A DNA stretch of 39,830 nucleotides from the NCBI GenBank assembly GCA_051877575.1, contig JBJEJA010000029.1, positions 1-39,830 on the forward strand, read 5' to 3'. This stretch comes from UBA2882 sp051877575. GTDB lineage: Bacteria; Bacillota; Clostridia; Lachnospirales; Lachnospiraceae. A program made the translations under genes and the position numbers. Each line of letters begins with the position of its first letter. Within the stretch, counting starts at the first letter, position 1. Positions 33,135 to 39,830 of the stretch are shown piece after piece. The notes beneath the pieces were generated by a model. It made no database searches and had not been told where the DNA came from. It saw only the letters and a list, made by a program, of their open reading frames with translations.

Positions 33135-33332
33135 TTATACCCCAAAATATTTTTCAAACAGCTCTTTTGCATTGTCTGAAAAATCGTCAAAATCTCCTCT
33201 TTCTTTTAACACTCCGATTTCAGCAATACTCTCTGACAAATCCTTTTTAGCATCCCTGCTTATCCCATCTAATCCATCTATGTCGAATGATTCACCATTT
33301 TGGGCGGGGCATTCACACCAAATATTTAACAT
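33135..33332 (-). CDS. Small acidic protein of unknown function
   Basis: 65 residues, begins MLNIWCECPAQNG and is then acidic and helical (SRDAKKDLSESIAEIGVLKE). No family recognised. It starts 4 bp after the XRE stop with a weak AGG signal, and ends 2 bp before the next start, so the spacing itself argues for a real gene in a compact operon. Confidence 0.5.
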   Translation of the reverse strand: MLNIWCECPAQNGESFDIDGLDGISRDAKKDLSESIAEIGVLKERGDFDDFSDNAKELFEKYFGV

Positions 33333-33336
33333 TGAC

Positions 33337-33846
33337 CTATTTCATTTCCGAACCGTCATATGCGTTCCTTTCAACATAAGCCATCATTGTATTGTTTCTC
33401 CATCCGTGTGCCAATATTAACATCAATATTGCTATATATCCCAATAAAGAATTCTTCAAAACAAATCCTGCCACAAATACACCTATAATGCATATTCCAA
33501 CAAAAACCATTATAGCTATATGTTCTTTCAACCACTTCTTTTTATAAAATTCTATCTTATCTTTAAGTGCAAAGCTACTATCCTTGATGGTCTGTGTTAA
33601 ATTATTTTCTGCGGCTTGTTTATATTCCTCATCCGTAAGTCTCTTTCCGCTTAATATTTCATTGATGCTTACATTGAACATTTCGCTTATAAAAAGAAGA
33701 ATATCCGCAGGCGGCAAATATTTTCCGGTTTCCCAGCGGGATACCGTCTTATTCGTTACACCTACTTTGTCTCCAAATTGTTCTTGAGTAAGTCCTTGCT
33801 CTTTTCTAAGTTCTGCTATAAATTTTCCTATTTGTGTTAAATTCAC
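33337..33846 (-). CDS. XRE-family regulator with two membrane helices
   Basis: 169 residues. I chose the GTG at 33846 because GGAGG lies eight bases upstream; an ATG eight codons earlier has no site. Helix-turn-helix at about 6-60: LRKEQGLTQEQFGDKVGVTNKTVSRWE. The C-terminal half has two hydrophobic segments (IAIMVFVGICIIGVFVAGF and LLGYIAILMLILA). It is the first gene of the XRE/small/small/nuclease operon and probably controls it through the palindrome at 33903-33917. Confidence 0.8.
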   Translation of the reverse strand: MNLTQIGKFIAELRKEQGLTQEQFGDKVGVTNKTVSRWETGKYLPPADILLFISEMFNVSINEILSGKRLTDEEYKQAAENNLTQTIKDSSFALKDKIEFYKKKWLKEHIAIMVFVGICIIGVFVAGFVLKNSLLGYIAILMLILAHGWRNNTMMAYVERNAYDGSEMK

Positions 33847-33902
33847 TTGTATCGCCTCCGAGAAAAACATAGCAAATCCATACTATTTTGTCTTTACCAT
33901 AA

Positions 33903-33917
33903 ACAGCGAATCACTGT
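33903..33917. promoter_or_regulatory. Candidate XRE operator
   Basis: ACAGCGAATCACTGT is a 15-bp near-perfect palindrome (ACAG-n-GA-n-TC-n-CTGT), 57 bp upstream of the XRE start codon. Size and symmetry fit an XRE dimer. The stretch from here to 34028 holds nothing else I can support. Confidence 0.45.
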
Positions 33918-34027
33918 ACATTTTTTATTTCAAGCCATTTCCCATGTAATCTGCTCTTTGCTATAGCGCTCATCGCTACTTGCAATTGTACCATAGTTTT
34001 GTTCTTTCGGATAGATTTTCCGAAATC

Positions 34028-34089
34028 AAAATGGTCAGAAGAAAGCCTCCAAATCCTTTTGAACTTGGAGACTTGATTCCGACCATTTT
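34028..34089. terminator. Large hairpin, probable terminator after the Abi remnant
   Basis: Outer arms AAAATGGTC and GACCATTTT, inner arms CTCCAA (34047-34052) and TTGGAG (34065-34070). On the minus strand it follows the Abi-like remnant and ends in TTTTGATTTC. The T-run is short. Confidence 0.5.
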
Positions 34090-34098
34090 ATATTTTCA

Positions 34099-34236
34099 CT
34101 ATTTCCTGTACCTGGTTATCTTTCTCCAGTTTTCTGGAAATCCCATTTTTTCATATAATTCTTGTTCTGCTATACTGTCTTGCTTCTTAAGATATTTATC
34201 AATCAGAGCTTTAAGTTCTTTTATATTTTCTATGAC
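34099..34236 (-). pseudogene. C-terminal remnant resembling an Abi-family protein
   Basis: A minus-strand frame of 45 codons, with no start codon and a stop just upstream, reads IENIKELKALIDKYL... ending EKMGFPENWRKITRYRK. The 'GFPxNW' ending after a helix of this kind is typical of Abi (AbiD/AbiF-like) abortive-infection proteins. The rest of the gene is absent. Confidence 0.5.
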
Positions 34237-34265
34237 TTATATTATTTCTCTGTTTTCATGAATGA

Positions 34266-34514
34266 ATTACGAATGCAAATACACCTTTCCGACTGATAAA
34301 AACACCTGTTTTATCTCATTATATGGAATGTATTCCTGAAGATTTTGATCTTACCTATGTGTTAATTTCGGTAATTTTTGCAAAAAAGAATTGTAAGATG
34401 AAACATCTTCCAATTACCTTCCGACCCGGACAAGGAGGCGTAAATTCTATCAGCCTCCGAAAAACTGTGTCAATCGGCCGGAAGGCTATGAAAGATTTTA
34501 TAGAACTAAATTGA
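34266..34514 (+). pseudogene. C-terminal remnant of a GT2 glycosyltransferase
   Basis: The plus-strand frame opens after a stop at 34263 and contains NANTPFRLIKTPVL, IPEDFDLTYVLISVIF, KHLPITFRPGQGGVNS and ISLRKTVSIGRKAMKDF. This order matches the end of GT2 (dolichol-phosphate-mannose-synthase-like) glycosyltransferases. The catalytic N-terminal two-thirds are missing. Its last bases overlap the end of the sortase-substrate gene on the other strand. Confidence 0.7.
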
Positions 34515-35033
34515 AGAATATCGTTTGTAATATTTTCCTGCCATTTTGGTTATCAAACAACCCAATGCTAACAGTAATGCCCATAAGACGGGATTATGTA
34601 CATCGCCTGTCTTGGGTGCATTCACTGCAGTGCCTGCTCCCTGCGCAGTATTTGCCTGCGTAGGATTTGTCTGTGTATTGTCAATGACTGTTGTGGTTCC
34701 TTTTTCTGCTATCACTTCTATGGTTGCCCAGTCTCCGCCTTCGTAATCAGCGATAAATAATTTGTACTTGGCTCCGTCTGTTAAAGACAAGTTTGTCAAC
34801 TCAGCCGCAAACGCACCATCTACCGTTCCAAAGGACTGCATGTCCAAAATATTGTCAGAAGCATCTCTTACCTGAACAATGATTGCTATCGCAGCTGTAT
34901 TTCCTGTCACGGCAACAGACGTTGTTGATGCTTTGGCAGAAGAAATGGTTACTGTCTGGTTTTGCGCTTTTACTTCCAGAGGGAAAACTGTAACCAATAT
35001 TAAAATCATAAATAATCCAATCAGTTTTTTCAT
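34506..35033 (-). CDS. Sortase-anchored surface protein
   Basis: 175 residues. Signal peptide (KKLIGLFMILILVTVFPLEVKA), then a short beta-rich domain (about 25-110), a threonine/glutamine-rich wall-spanning stretch and a sorting signal: APKTGD, a hydrophobic segment (VLWALLLALGCLI) and a basic tail (KYYKRY). Sortase is expected to cut within the PKTGD motif. AAGGAGGG precedes the start. It follows the large secreted-protein gene by 18 bp and is probably its partner. Confidence 0.85.
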   Translation of the reverse strand: MKKLIGLFMILILVTVFPLEVKAQNQTVTISSAKASTTSVAVTGNTAAIAIIVQVRDASDNILDMQSFGTVDGAFAAELTNLSLTDGAKYKLFIADYEGGDWATIEVIAEKGTTTVIDNTQTNPTQANTAQGAGTAVNAPKTGDVHNPVLWALLLALGCLITKMAGKYYKRYSSI

Positions 35034-35051
35034 TTTTCTCTCCCTCCTTTA

Positions 35052-37223
35052 TTAATCATACCAACGAATTTGTCCATCCCAGTAAACACCGGCTCCGGAT
35101 CCCACCTGTGTCCCGCCATAGGTCGTATCACCATTAAATCCGGCATTGATTACCGTTGCACTGAAACCACCTTCATGACCAAATTTGTTTTTGAATTTGG
35201 TTACGTCCAGATCGGTTGTCCAGGCATTTACATTTGCATCAAATTCTTTAGCCGGAACAAATCCCAGAATAAAGGAAGTTGTTGCTACGGCATCTGCTGT
35301 AGCCGGAGAATAACCGTTGAATGCATGCGCGCTATCCGTATGATGAATGATTTCATGATTTCCGTCATCATATTTGATATCCAGATACAGGTCATTGCTA
35401 CCGCTTGCAGTATTGTCAGTGGACGGATGATAATAGGTCGCATAAATTAAGATTTGTTCTCCGCTGAAATAGTTGTAGTTAAAGGAACAGGTATCCGGTT
35501 TACAGTCATAAGAAATAGACATCAAATCATTATTGCCATTATCAACCCACGGATCTCCAAACAAGTACCAGTACTGAATGACCAAACCAATTCTACTAAT
35601 CGTCAATTCAACTTCCGTTCCGTCAGAATAGGTAATAATAAGAGGAACCGAATCATAGAAGTTGGATTTAAAAGATACTTTTACTTTTGATAAATCCGAT
35701 TTATCAATCGTAACACCATCTTTTTGTTTGTCATCCTTTAGTCTCACATCGCTCAGTGTATAGGTTGATACACCGATATTATTGATAGGTTCTATATTGA
35801 TAGAAGAGTATCCAATATATAAAGTAGCCTCATTTCCTGTTTTTGCAGACCAAATGGTATCGTACGAATAACCGTTTAATCCCATTCCGTCAACTTTTTT
35901 ATCTTCGCCTTCACCATGGATTGCGACATACGCATCCGCCGGATTCAAAATTCGAACCGTTGCACCATTATCTACACCCGGCCATATATCAGATCTGGGG
36001 GTGAAATCAAAAGACTTCATGCCATCAACATTTTTAAATGTAGTATAAGAACCGTTTCCACCTGCAACAACATTGCTGTAGTTGCCGGAAAGGATCAGAA
36101 TACCCTCATCAGAAGGATCCTGTGAAAATGACGTTCTGTCAGTCTCTGCATTTCTCAAATAATAGGTAGTCCCTTCTCCGGTATCATAATTAAAATCTGT
36201 ACAAACCAGAAAATCTTTTGCGCTTGGAAGCACATATACATACACTTCGCCGACAATCGGTTCGTCATAATTATCCATATTTACGCCCCATTCAATTGTC
36301 GCTCTATACTTATCGATCGGTACATCCGAGCCATCTGCAGCTTTTGCTGTAATATTACCTGCCGATCCCACAGTAATACGCTCTTTTAGAATATCTATCT
36401 GCGCCTGTCTTCTTTCTTCATCATTTGCATAGTTATCCCTTTCGTTTTCTGTATCTAATCCAAATCTGTCAAACATAGGAACTTCAATGAATCGAACATA
36501 CAATTCTCTTGCCAGCCTGGACTTAATATCATCATCGTTATTTATGCCATTGTATGCATAGATATATTTTTTTTCTTCATCTTTAATTTCCGGTCTGCCT
36601 GACGGAGGAGGAGTTGGAACTGTCCAGTTTGTTCCATTATATGTAAACACTGTCCATGCAATTCCTTCGTCGACTTCTGTCAAGTTAGCATCATCATCTT
36701 CATAATACAAGTGCATGTCCAGAGGTCTACTCTCATCTGAGCCAAACATAATCTTCGAACCTGTTACCGGAGCAATAGTTCCGGCAAATTGTTCATCCAT
36801 AATAATCGTTAGTGTAGCATCTGATGCAAGATTAATTGTGATAGTTGATGGACAATTTTTAAAAAATGCTACCTCATATCCACTTTCTACACGGATGGAG
36901 GAAATATCTGTAAAATCAAAATCGTCTCCTATTTCAAAAACGACAGCATCTCCCTCCATAATCGAACTATCAATTACTAATTCTCCCGTGCTCGTCTCCG
37001 GCGCCGTGCTGAATAAAGCAACCGGTGCAGTATTCAAGTCATCTGTTCCCGTAGTATCCGAACCGTCCTCCGGCTCAGGATTATCAAGATTATTTTCAGA
37101 CGTTGTGCCAATCGGCGTACTTGTCTGTTCTGCTTTTACAACGAATCCCATATTGGGCATCAGACCAACGACCAATACCAAGGCAAGGATTGCTGCAATG
37201 ATTCTTTTGGTTCCTTTCTTCAT
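35052..37223 (-). CDS. Large secreted protein of unknown function
   Basis: 723 residues. The ATG at 37223 is chosen because AGAGGAG is close upstream and a signal peptide follows (KRIIAAILALVLVVGLMPNM, cleaved near VKA-EQ). A T/S/D/E-rich linker (about 35-85) leads to several beta-rich stretches; PTPPPSGRP near residue 240 marks a domain joint. There is no sorting signal or other anchor, and the end (GVYWDGQIRWYD) is aromatic. It may be held at the surface through the sortase-anchored protein made by the next gene. No enzyme motif recognised. Confidence 0.8.
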   Translation of the reverse strand: MKKGTKRIIAAILALVLVVGLMPNMGFVVKAEQTSTPIGTTSENNLDNPEPEDGSDTTGTDDLNTAPVALFSTAPETSTGELVIDSSIMEGDAVVFEIGDDFDFTDISSIRVESGYEVAFFKNCPSTITINLASDATLTIIMDEQFAGTIAPVTGSKIMFGSDESRPLDMHLYYEDDDANLTEVDEGIAWTVFTYNGTNWTVPTPPPSGRPEIKDEEKKYIYAYNGINNDDDIKSRLARELYVRFIEVPMFDRFGLDTENERDNYANDEERRQAQIDILKERITVGSAGNITAKAADGSDVPIDKYRATIEWGVNMDNYDEPIVGEVYVYVLPSAKDFLVCTDFNYDTGEGTTYYLRNAETDRTSFSQDPSDEGILILSGNYSNVVAGGNGSYTTFKNVDGMKSFDFTPRSDIWPGVDNGATVRILNPADAYVAIHGEGEDKKVDGMGLNGYSYDTIWSAKTGNEATLYIGYSSINIEPINNIGVSTYTLSDVRLKDDKQKDGVTIDKSDLSKVKVSFKSNFYDSVPLIITYSDGTEVELTISRIGLVIQYWYLFGDPWVDNGNNDLMSISYDCKPDTCSFNYNYFSGEQILIYATYYHPSTDNTASGSNDLYLDIKYDDGNHEIIHHTDSAHAFNGYSPATADAVATTSFILGFVPAKEFDANVNAWTTDLDVTKFKNKFGHEGGFSATVINAGFNGDTTYGGTQVGSGAGVYWDGQIRWYD

Positions 37224-37261
37224 TTTGAATACTCCTCTCAAAATACAAAAATTTATTTTAC

Positions 37262-37318
37262 ATTGTAGCACTTTTTTCACATTTCCTATCGTTTCACAGG
37301 GTGGTTTAGGGGTGGTTT
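37262..37318 (-). promoter_or_regulatory. Activator-type promoter of the secreted-protein operon
   Basis: A -10 TACAAT (37267-37262) has no recognisable -35. Instead GGGTGGTTT occurs twice in the plus sequence, at 37299 and 37310, an 11-bp period (one helical turn) centred near -50. This arrangement fits a promoter that needs an activator, and the divergent LuxR regulator is the obvious candidate. Confidence 0.45.
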
Positions 37319-37443
37319 TTCTCATTTTACCGCTTTACAAATGTATCTGATGCGGATAGATAAAAAAAGAAATAGAATACAATCGCAAAAAAGTATATAA
37401 TTAATGATATGAATATTTATGACATTTCGACGAGGGTAGAAGA

Positions 37444-38886
37444 ATGCACAATTTACTAAAAGAACGAAAAGAACAACTGACAATCGGGCTATTGATCGGA
37501 TTATGCTTTTTATGGACCGGAAGCGGATATTTATCATGGCTATACCATCTGATAGAAAAGGCTCCCAACTTGAATGCCGATTTTTTAAGCGAAGTCGTCG
37601 GATACCTTTTTCAGGCACTCGGACTGGCTGCTTTTGCAATATGGACCAAACAAAAACAGGAAAGAGCTTATACTCAAAACATCTTTTTTATATTAGCAAT
37701 TTTCGACTTATTCTTCATATGTCTTGCTACACTTGTTGCAAATCCTGCCATGATTTTATTAACCGGTTTTATCATGAACTTTTTTCACGGCCTGATAGCC
37801 GGTTTGTATCTGACTTATTTGGCAACACTCCTGCCAACCATGCATCAGGGTCTTGCTTTTGGTTGCGGATACGCTCTCGGCAGTCTGGGAAGCTTTCTGA
37901 TTTCCAAAATCACCAAAGACAACTTCCTGACATCTCCTTACGTATTAATCCTTTATGTTATCCTGGTTGGTCTCACCATCCTTTTAGCCAAAAACATCAG
38001 TCTTTCATCTTTTCCAAAAGAAGAGTTTTCACATTCCGATGAAAAGACGAAAAAGACCATGAACTCTACGCTGGTTTTAGCCTGCATTGCCGGTATTATC
38101 AATGATATAAACCGCAAATACGGATATGTTGCATGTCTTTCTGCACTGATTTTCCCTTTCCTGCTACTATTTTTAACCAATCAGACAGAAAGCAGTTTAT
38201 ACATATGGATTATCAGTTATACCTTTACCGGTTTTTATACCGTTTATCGTATTCTGGTCATCACAGATCTAATGAAAAACAACCATTCGCTCATCTATAT
38301 TGCAGGTTTTGGTTTGCTTTTTGGTCGCATCGGCGATGCACTGAGCACGATAGTTGGTTTGACATTTGACTTCAATCAACTATACTGTCTATGGATTGGG
38401 GCATTCCTTTTTATTCTGACTGTCATTGTTTTTTTCATCCTTGCAGAAAGAATATACTATCCTGTCATTGTACCTGAGCGCACAAACACAGCGGGCATAG
38501 GTGAAGATATGTCAGATACCCAAAATTCGGTAAAGACGTCCGGTAAAATACTGCTCTTTGCAAAAAAATACGGTCTCTCCTCAAGAGAAACCGATATTTT
38601 GGCTTTGGCGTTGACAGAAATGACCAATGTAAACATTGCATCGGAGTTGTATATTTCTGAAAACACCATTAAATTCCATATACGTAATATCCTGAAAAAA
38701 ACAGGCTGTGCAAATCGAAACGAACTAAAAAAGCTTTATTCTAGTACTCGTCCATATCAAGAGCTGCATTCACATGCATTAAAGCTTTACTTCGCATTAA
38801 CATTTGCGGACAAGTTAGAGCACACTTCTTCAATTTTTGCCCCCTCGAGCACAAAATCTATGCTTTTTACCCCCGTAACAATATGA
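37444..38886 (+). CDS. LuxR-family regulator with a 12-helix membrane domain
   Basis: 480 residues. Residues 10-340 contain about twelve hydrophobic segments with an MFS-like layout; residues 365-435 are a LuxR DNA-binding domain (LSSRETDILALALTEMTNVN, then SENTIKFHIRNILKK). Such proteins read a membrane-sensed signal and act on a neighbouring operon. GAGGG lies before the ATG and TATAAT at 37396-37401 is a possible -10. After the LuxR domain come about 45 unusual residues (STRPYQELHSH ... LFTPVTI), longer than normal for the family. It is divergent from the secreted-protein operon. Confidence 0.85.
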   Translation: MHNLLKERKEQLTIGLLIGLCFLWTGSGYLSWLYHLIEKAPNLNADFLSEVVGYLFQALGLAAFAIWTKQKQERAYTQNIFFILAIFDLFFICLATLVANPAMILLTGFIMNFFHGLIAGLYLTYLATLLPTMHQGLAFGCGYALGSLGSFLISKITKDNFLTSPYVLILYVILVGLTILLAKNISLSSFPKEEFSHSDEKTKKTMNSTLVLACIAGIINDINRKYGYVACLSALIFPFLLLFLTNQTESSLYIWIISYTFTGFYTVYRILVITDLMKNNHSLIYIAGFGLLFGRIGDALSTIVGLTFDFNQLYCLWIGAFLFILTVIVFFILAERIYYPVIVPERTNTAGIGEDMSDTQNSVKTSGKILLFAKKYGLSSRETDILALALTEMTNVNIASELYISENTIKFHIRNILKKTGCANRNELKKLYSSTRPYQELHSHALKLYFALTFADKLEHTSSIFAPSSTKSMLFTPVTI

Positions 38887-38919
38887 CGGTCTCTCTTTCT
38901 TCCGTTTGCACGAACAAAA

Positions 38920-39830
38920 CTATACTTCTACAAGCACTTTCCATTGGCCATTTCGCTTTCCATTCTCTCTACGAATCATTCCTTTTTCCTGCATTTCTAC
39001 AGTTCTTGTCTTAATTGTTCTCTCGGATTTTCCAATAACACCTGCCAATTCTTTCTGAGTAATACTAGGATTTTTGATTAACTCATTAATAATCGCAAGT
39101 TCTTCCAAAGTGCAATTTTTGCACTTTGAAATCGAGATGTTTGCACTTTGAATTGCACCTTCATTTTTATAATCAACATGCATATATCTGTTTTTCAATT
39201 CATGACCTGCATTCATCAACAGATTTTCAAAAAACATCTCTAAAAATTTTGTAGTTGCATGAATACCATTTTGCAAATCATTATAATTAGCTCTTACTAA
39301 TGCATTTCTAAAATACCATGAGTTTTCTGCAAAGGTCTCATTGCTCACATTAAACCCAAAAGTCTTTAAATATTTAATAATAAATACTGCAGTAGATCTG
39401 GTATTTCCCTCTCCAAAAGGATGAATCTGCCAGATTCCCGATGTGAATTTTGCAATATGACGTACTGATTCCTCTATTGATAATCCATTATAAGAAAATT
39501 CCTTTTCCTGAGAAAAGTCATAATCAAGAGTAGCACGAATACTGTCATATGATGCATATGTTACCGTATTACCTTTCAGTACCCATTCTTTTTTTGTAAT
39601 ATTATAATCACGAATCTTGCCTGCATGTTCAAACACACCATCAAACAACTTTCGATGAATGTTCTGCCACTCTACAGGCGAAAACTGAAAAGTCTTTTCA
39701 CCAAGTAATTTTGCAATTCTTACAGAAACGATATCCGCTTCCTTAGTATCATCTTCCATTTCATTTCTATCTTTGCGTTCTTCATAATAGCTATGAATAC
39801 GTTTATCTGCTTCCGTTATGCTAATCTTAC
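38920..39830 (-). CDS. Fic-domain protein with C-terminal winged helix, cut by the window edge
   Basis: At least 303 residues in the window; the frame runs off the right end, so the start is missing (an internal ATG at 39759 is not needed). The Fic motif is HPFGEGNTR, with catalytic histidine, the acidic metal ligand and the anion-binding GN, predicting AMP or other nucleotide-monophosphate transfer to a target protein. The C-terminal part (about the last 70 residues; ITQKELAGVIGKSERTIKTRT) is a winged-helix DNA-binding domain, an arrangement common among regulatory Fic proteins. It is convergent with the LuxR gene. An inhibitory-helix motif cannot be placed without the N terminus. Confidence 0.85.
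   Translation of the reverse strand, partial: KISITEADKRIHSYYEERKDRNEMEDDTKEADIVSVRIAKLLGEKTFQFSPVEWQNIHRKLFDGVFEHAGKIRDYNITKKEWVLKGNTVTYASYDSIRATLDYDFSQEKEFSYNGLSIEESVRHIAKFTSGIWQIHPFGEGNTRSTAVFIIKYLKTFGFNVSNETFAENSWYFRNALVRANYNDLQNGIHATTKFLEMFFENLLMNAGHELKNRYMHVDYKNEGAIQSANISISKCKNCTLEELAIINELIKNPSITQKELAGVIGKSERTIKTRTVEMQEKGMIRRENGKRNGQWKVLVEV

Noticed and set aside
33980..34261. Plus-strand open frame of 93 codons
   Set aside because: It spans a large hairpin and is the reverse of the Abi-like remnant; no ribosome binding site.
31116..34514. Mobile element with transposase or integrase
   Set aside because: No transposase, integrase, terminal repeats or target duplication could be found around the broken genes.
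38920..39830. Threonine in the Fic motif (GNTR) as a sign of an inactive enzyme
   Set aside because: HPFxEGNTR variants are common among Fic proteins and keep the catalytic histidine and acidic residue.

Overview
The window looks like chromosomal DNA of a motile, low-to-medium GC Firmicute, most likely a Lachnospiraceae member. This rests on several things seen together: strong AGGAGG ribosome binding sites, a tryptophan T-box, a CsoR-copA operon, several MATE transporters, LuxR regulators with a membrane domain, 'PKTGD'-type sortase signals, a chemotaxis receptor and a sigma-D-like promoter. Species cannot be fixed from the sequence. Both ends cut through genes.

Layout. 1-5151 is a minus-strand block: the start of an unidentified gene with a structured leader, a hairpin-rich stretch, then (in transcription order) MATE transporter, PfkB sugar kinase, class II aldolase and an RlmD-type 23S rRNA methyltransferase. 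5333-11753 holds a plus-strand MATE gene, the copper operon csoR-copA (with a CopZ-like domain fused to CopA), an HD-domain gene and a third MATE gene behind a terminator-like leader. 11912-14551 is a three-gene unit of secreted-looking, signal-peptide-less proteins (EF-hand-like, unknown, FliD-like) behind a sigma-D-like promoter. 14753-18702 carries a T-box-controlled TrpB2 and a glucose-family PTS EIICBA. 18760-23508 is an MMPL/RND transporter plus a secreted 'DG'-repeat protein with a divergent TetR regulator. 23505-31100 holds a cupin, a lipoprotein, a membrane-anchored protein, an XRE regulator, an alpha/beta hydrolase, a chemotaxis receptor, a TetR regulator with a 34-bp palindrome, and a REC/HD-GYP response regulator.

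31116-34514 is an accessory region. It contains broken C-terminal pieces of a MATE transporter, a GT2 glycosyltransferase, an Abi-like protein and an unidentified gene. Among them sits an intact-looking four-gene unit: XRE regulator, two small proteins (one cysteine-rich) and a PD-(D/E)XK-type nuclease. 34506-38886 pairs a large secreted protein and a sortase-anchored protein with a divergent 12-TM LuxR regulator. A Fic protein is cut by the right edge.

The most interesting signals are: (1) the same promoter-proximal leader, with a TGAGTGGC box and a terminator hairpin, in front of the third MATE gene and in front of the MATE remnant; (2) the sigma-D-like promoter and shared N-terminal motif in the 11.9-14.6 kb unit; (3) the XRE/small-protein/nuclease unit; (4) an internal ribosome binding site that could release a free copper chaperone from copA; (5) an 11-bp-period direct repeat upstream of the large secreted-protein gene.
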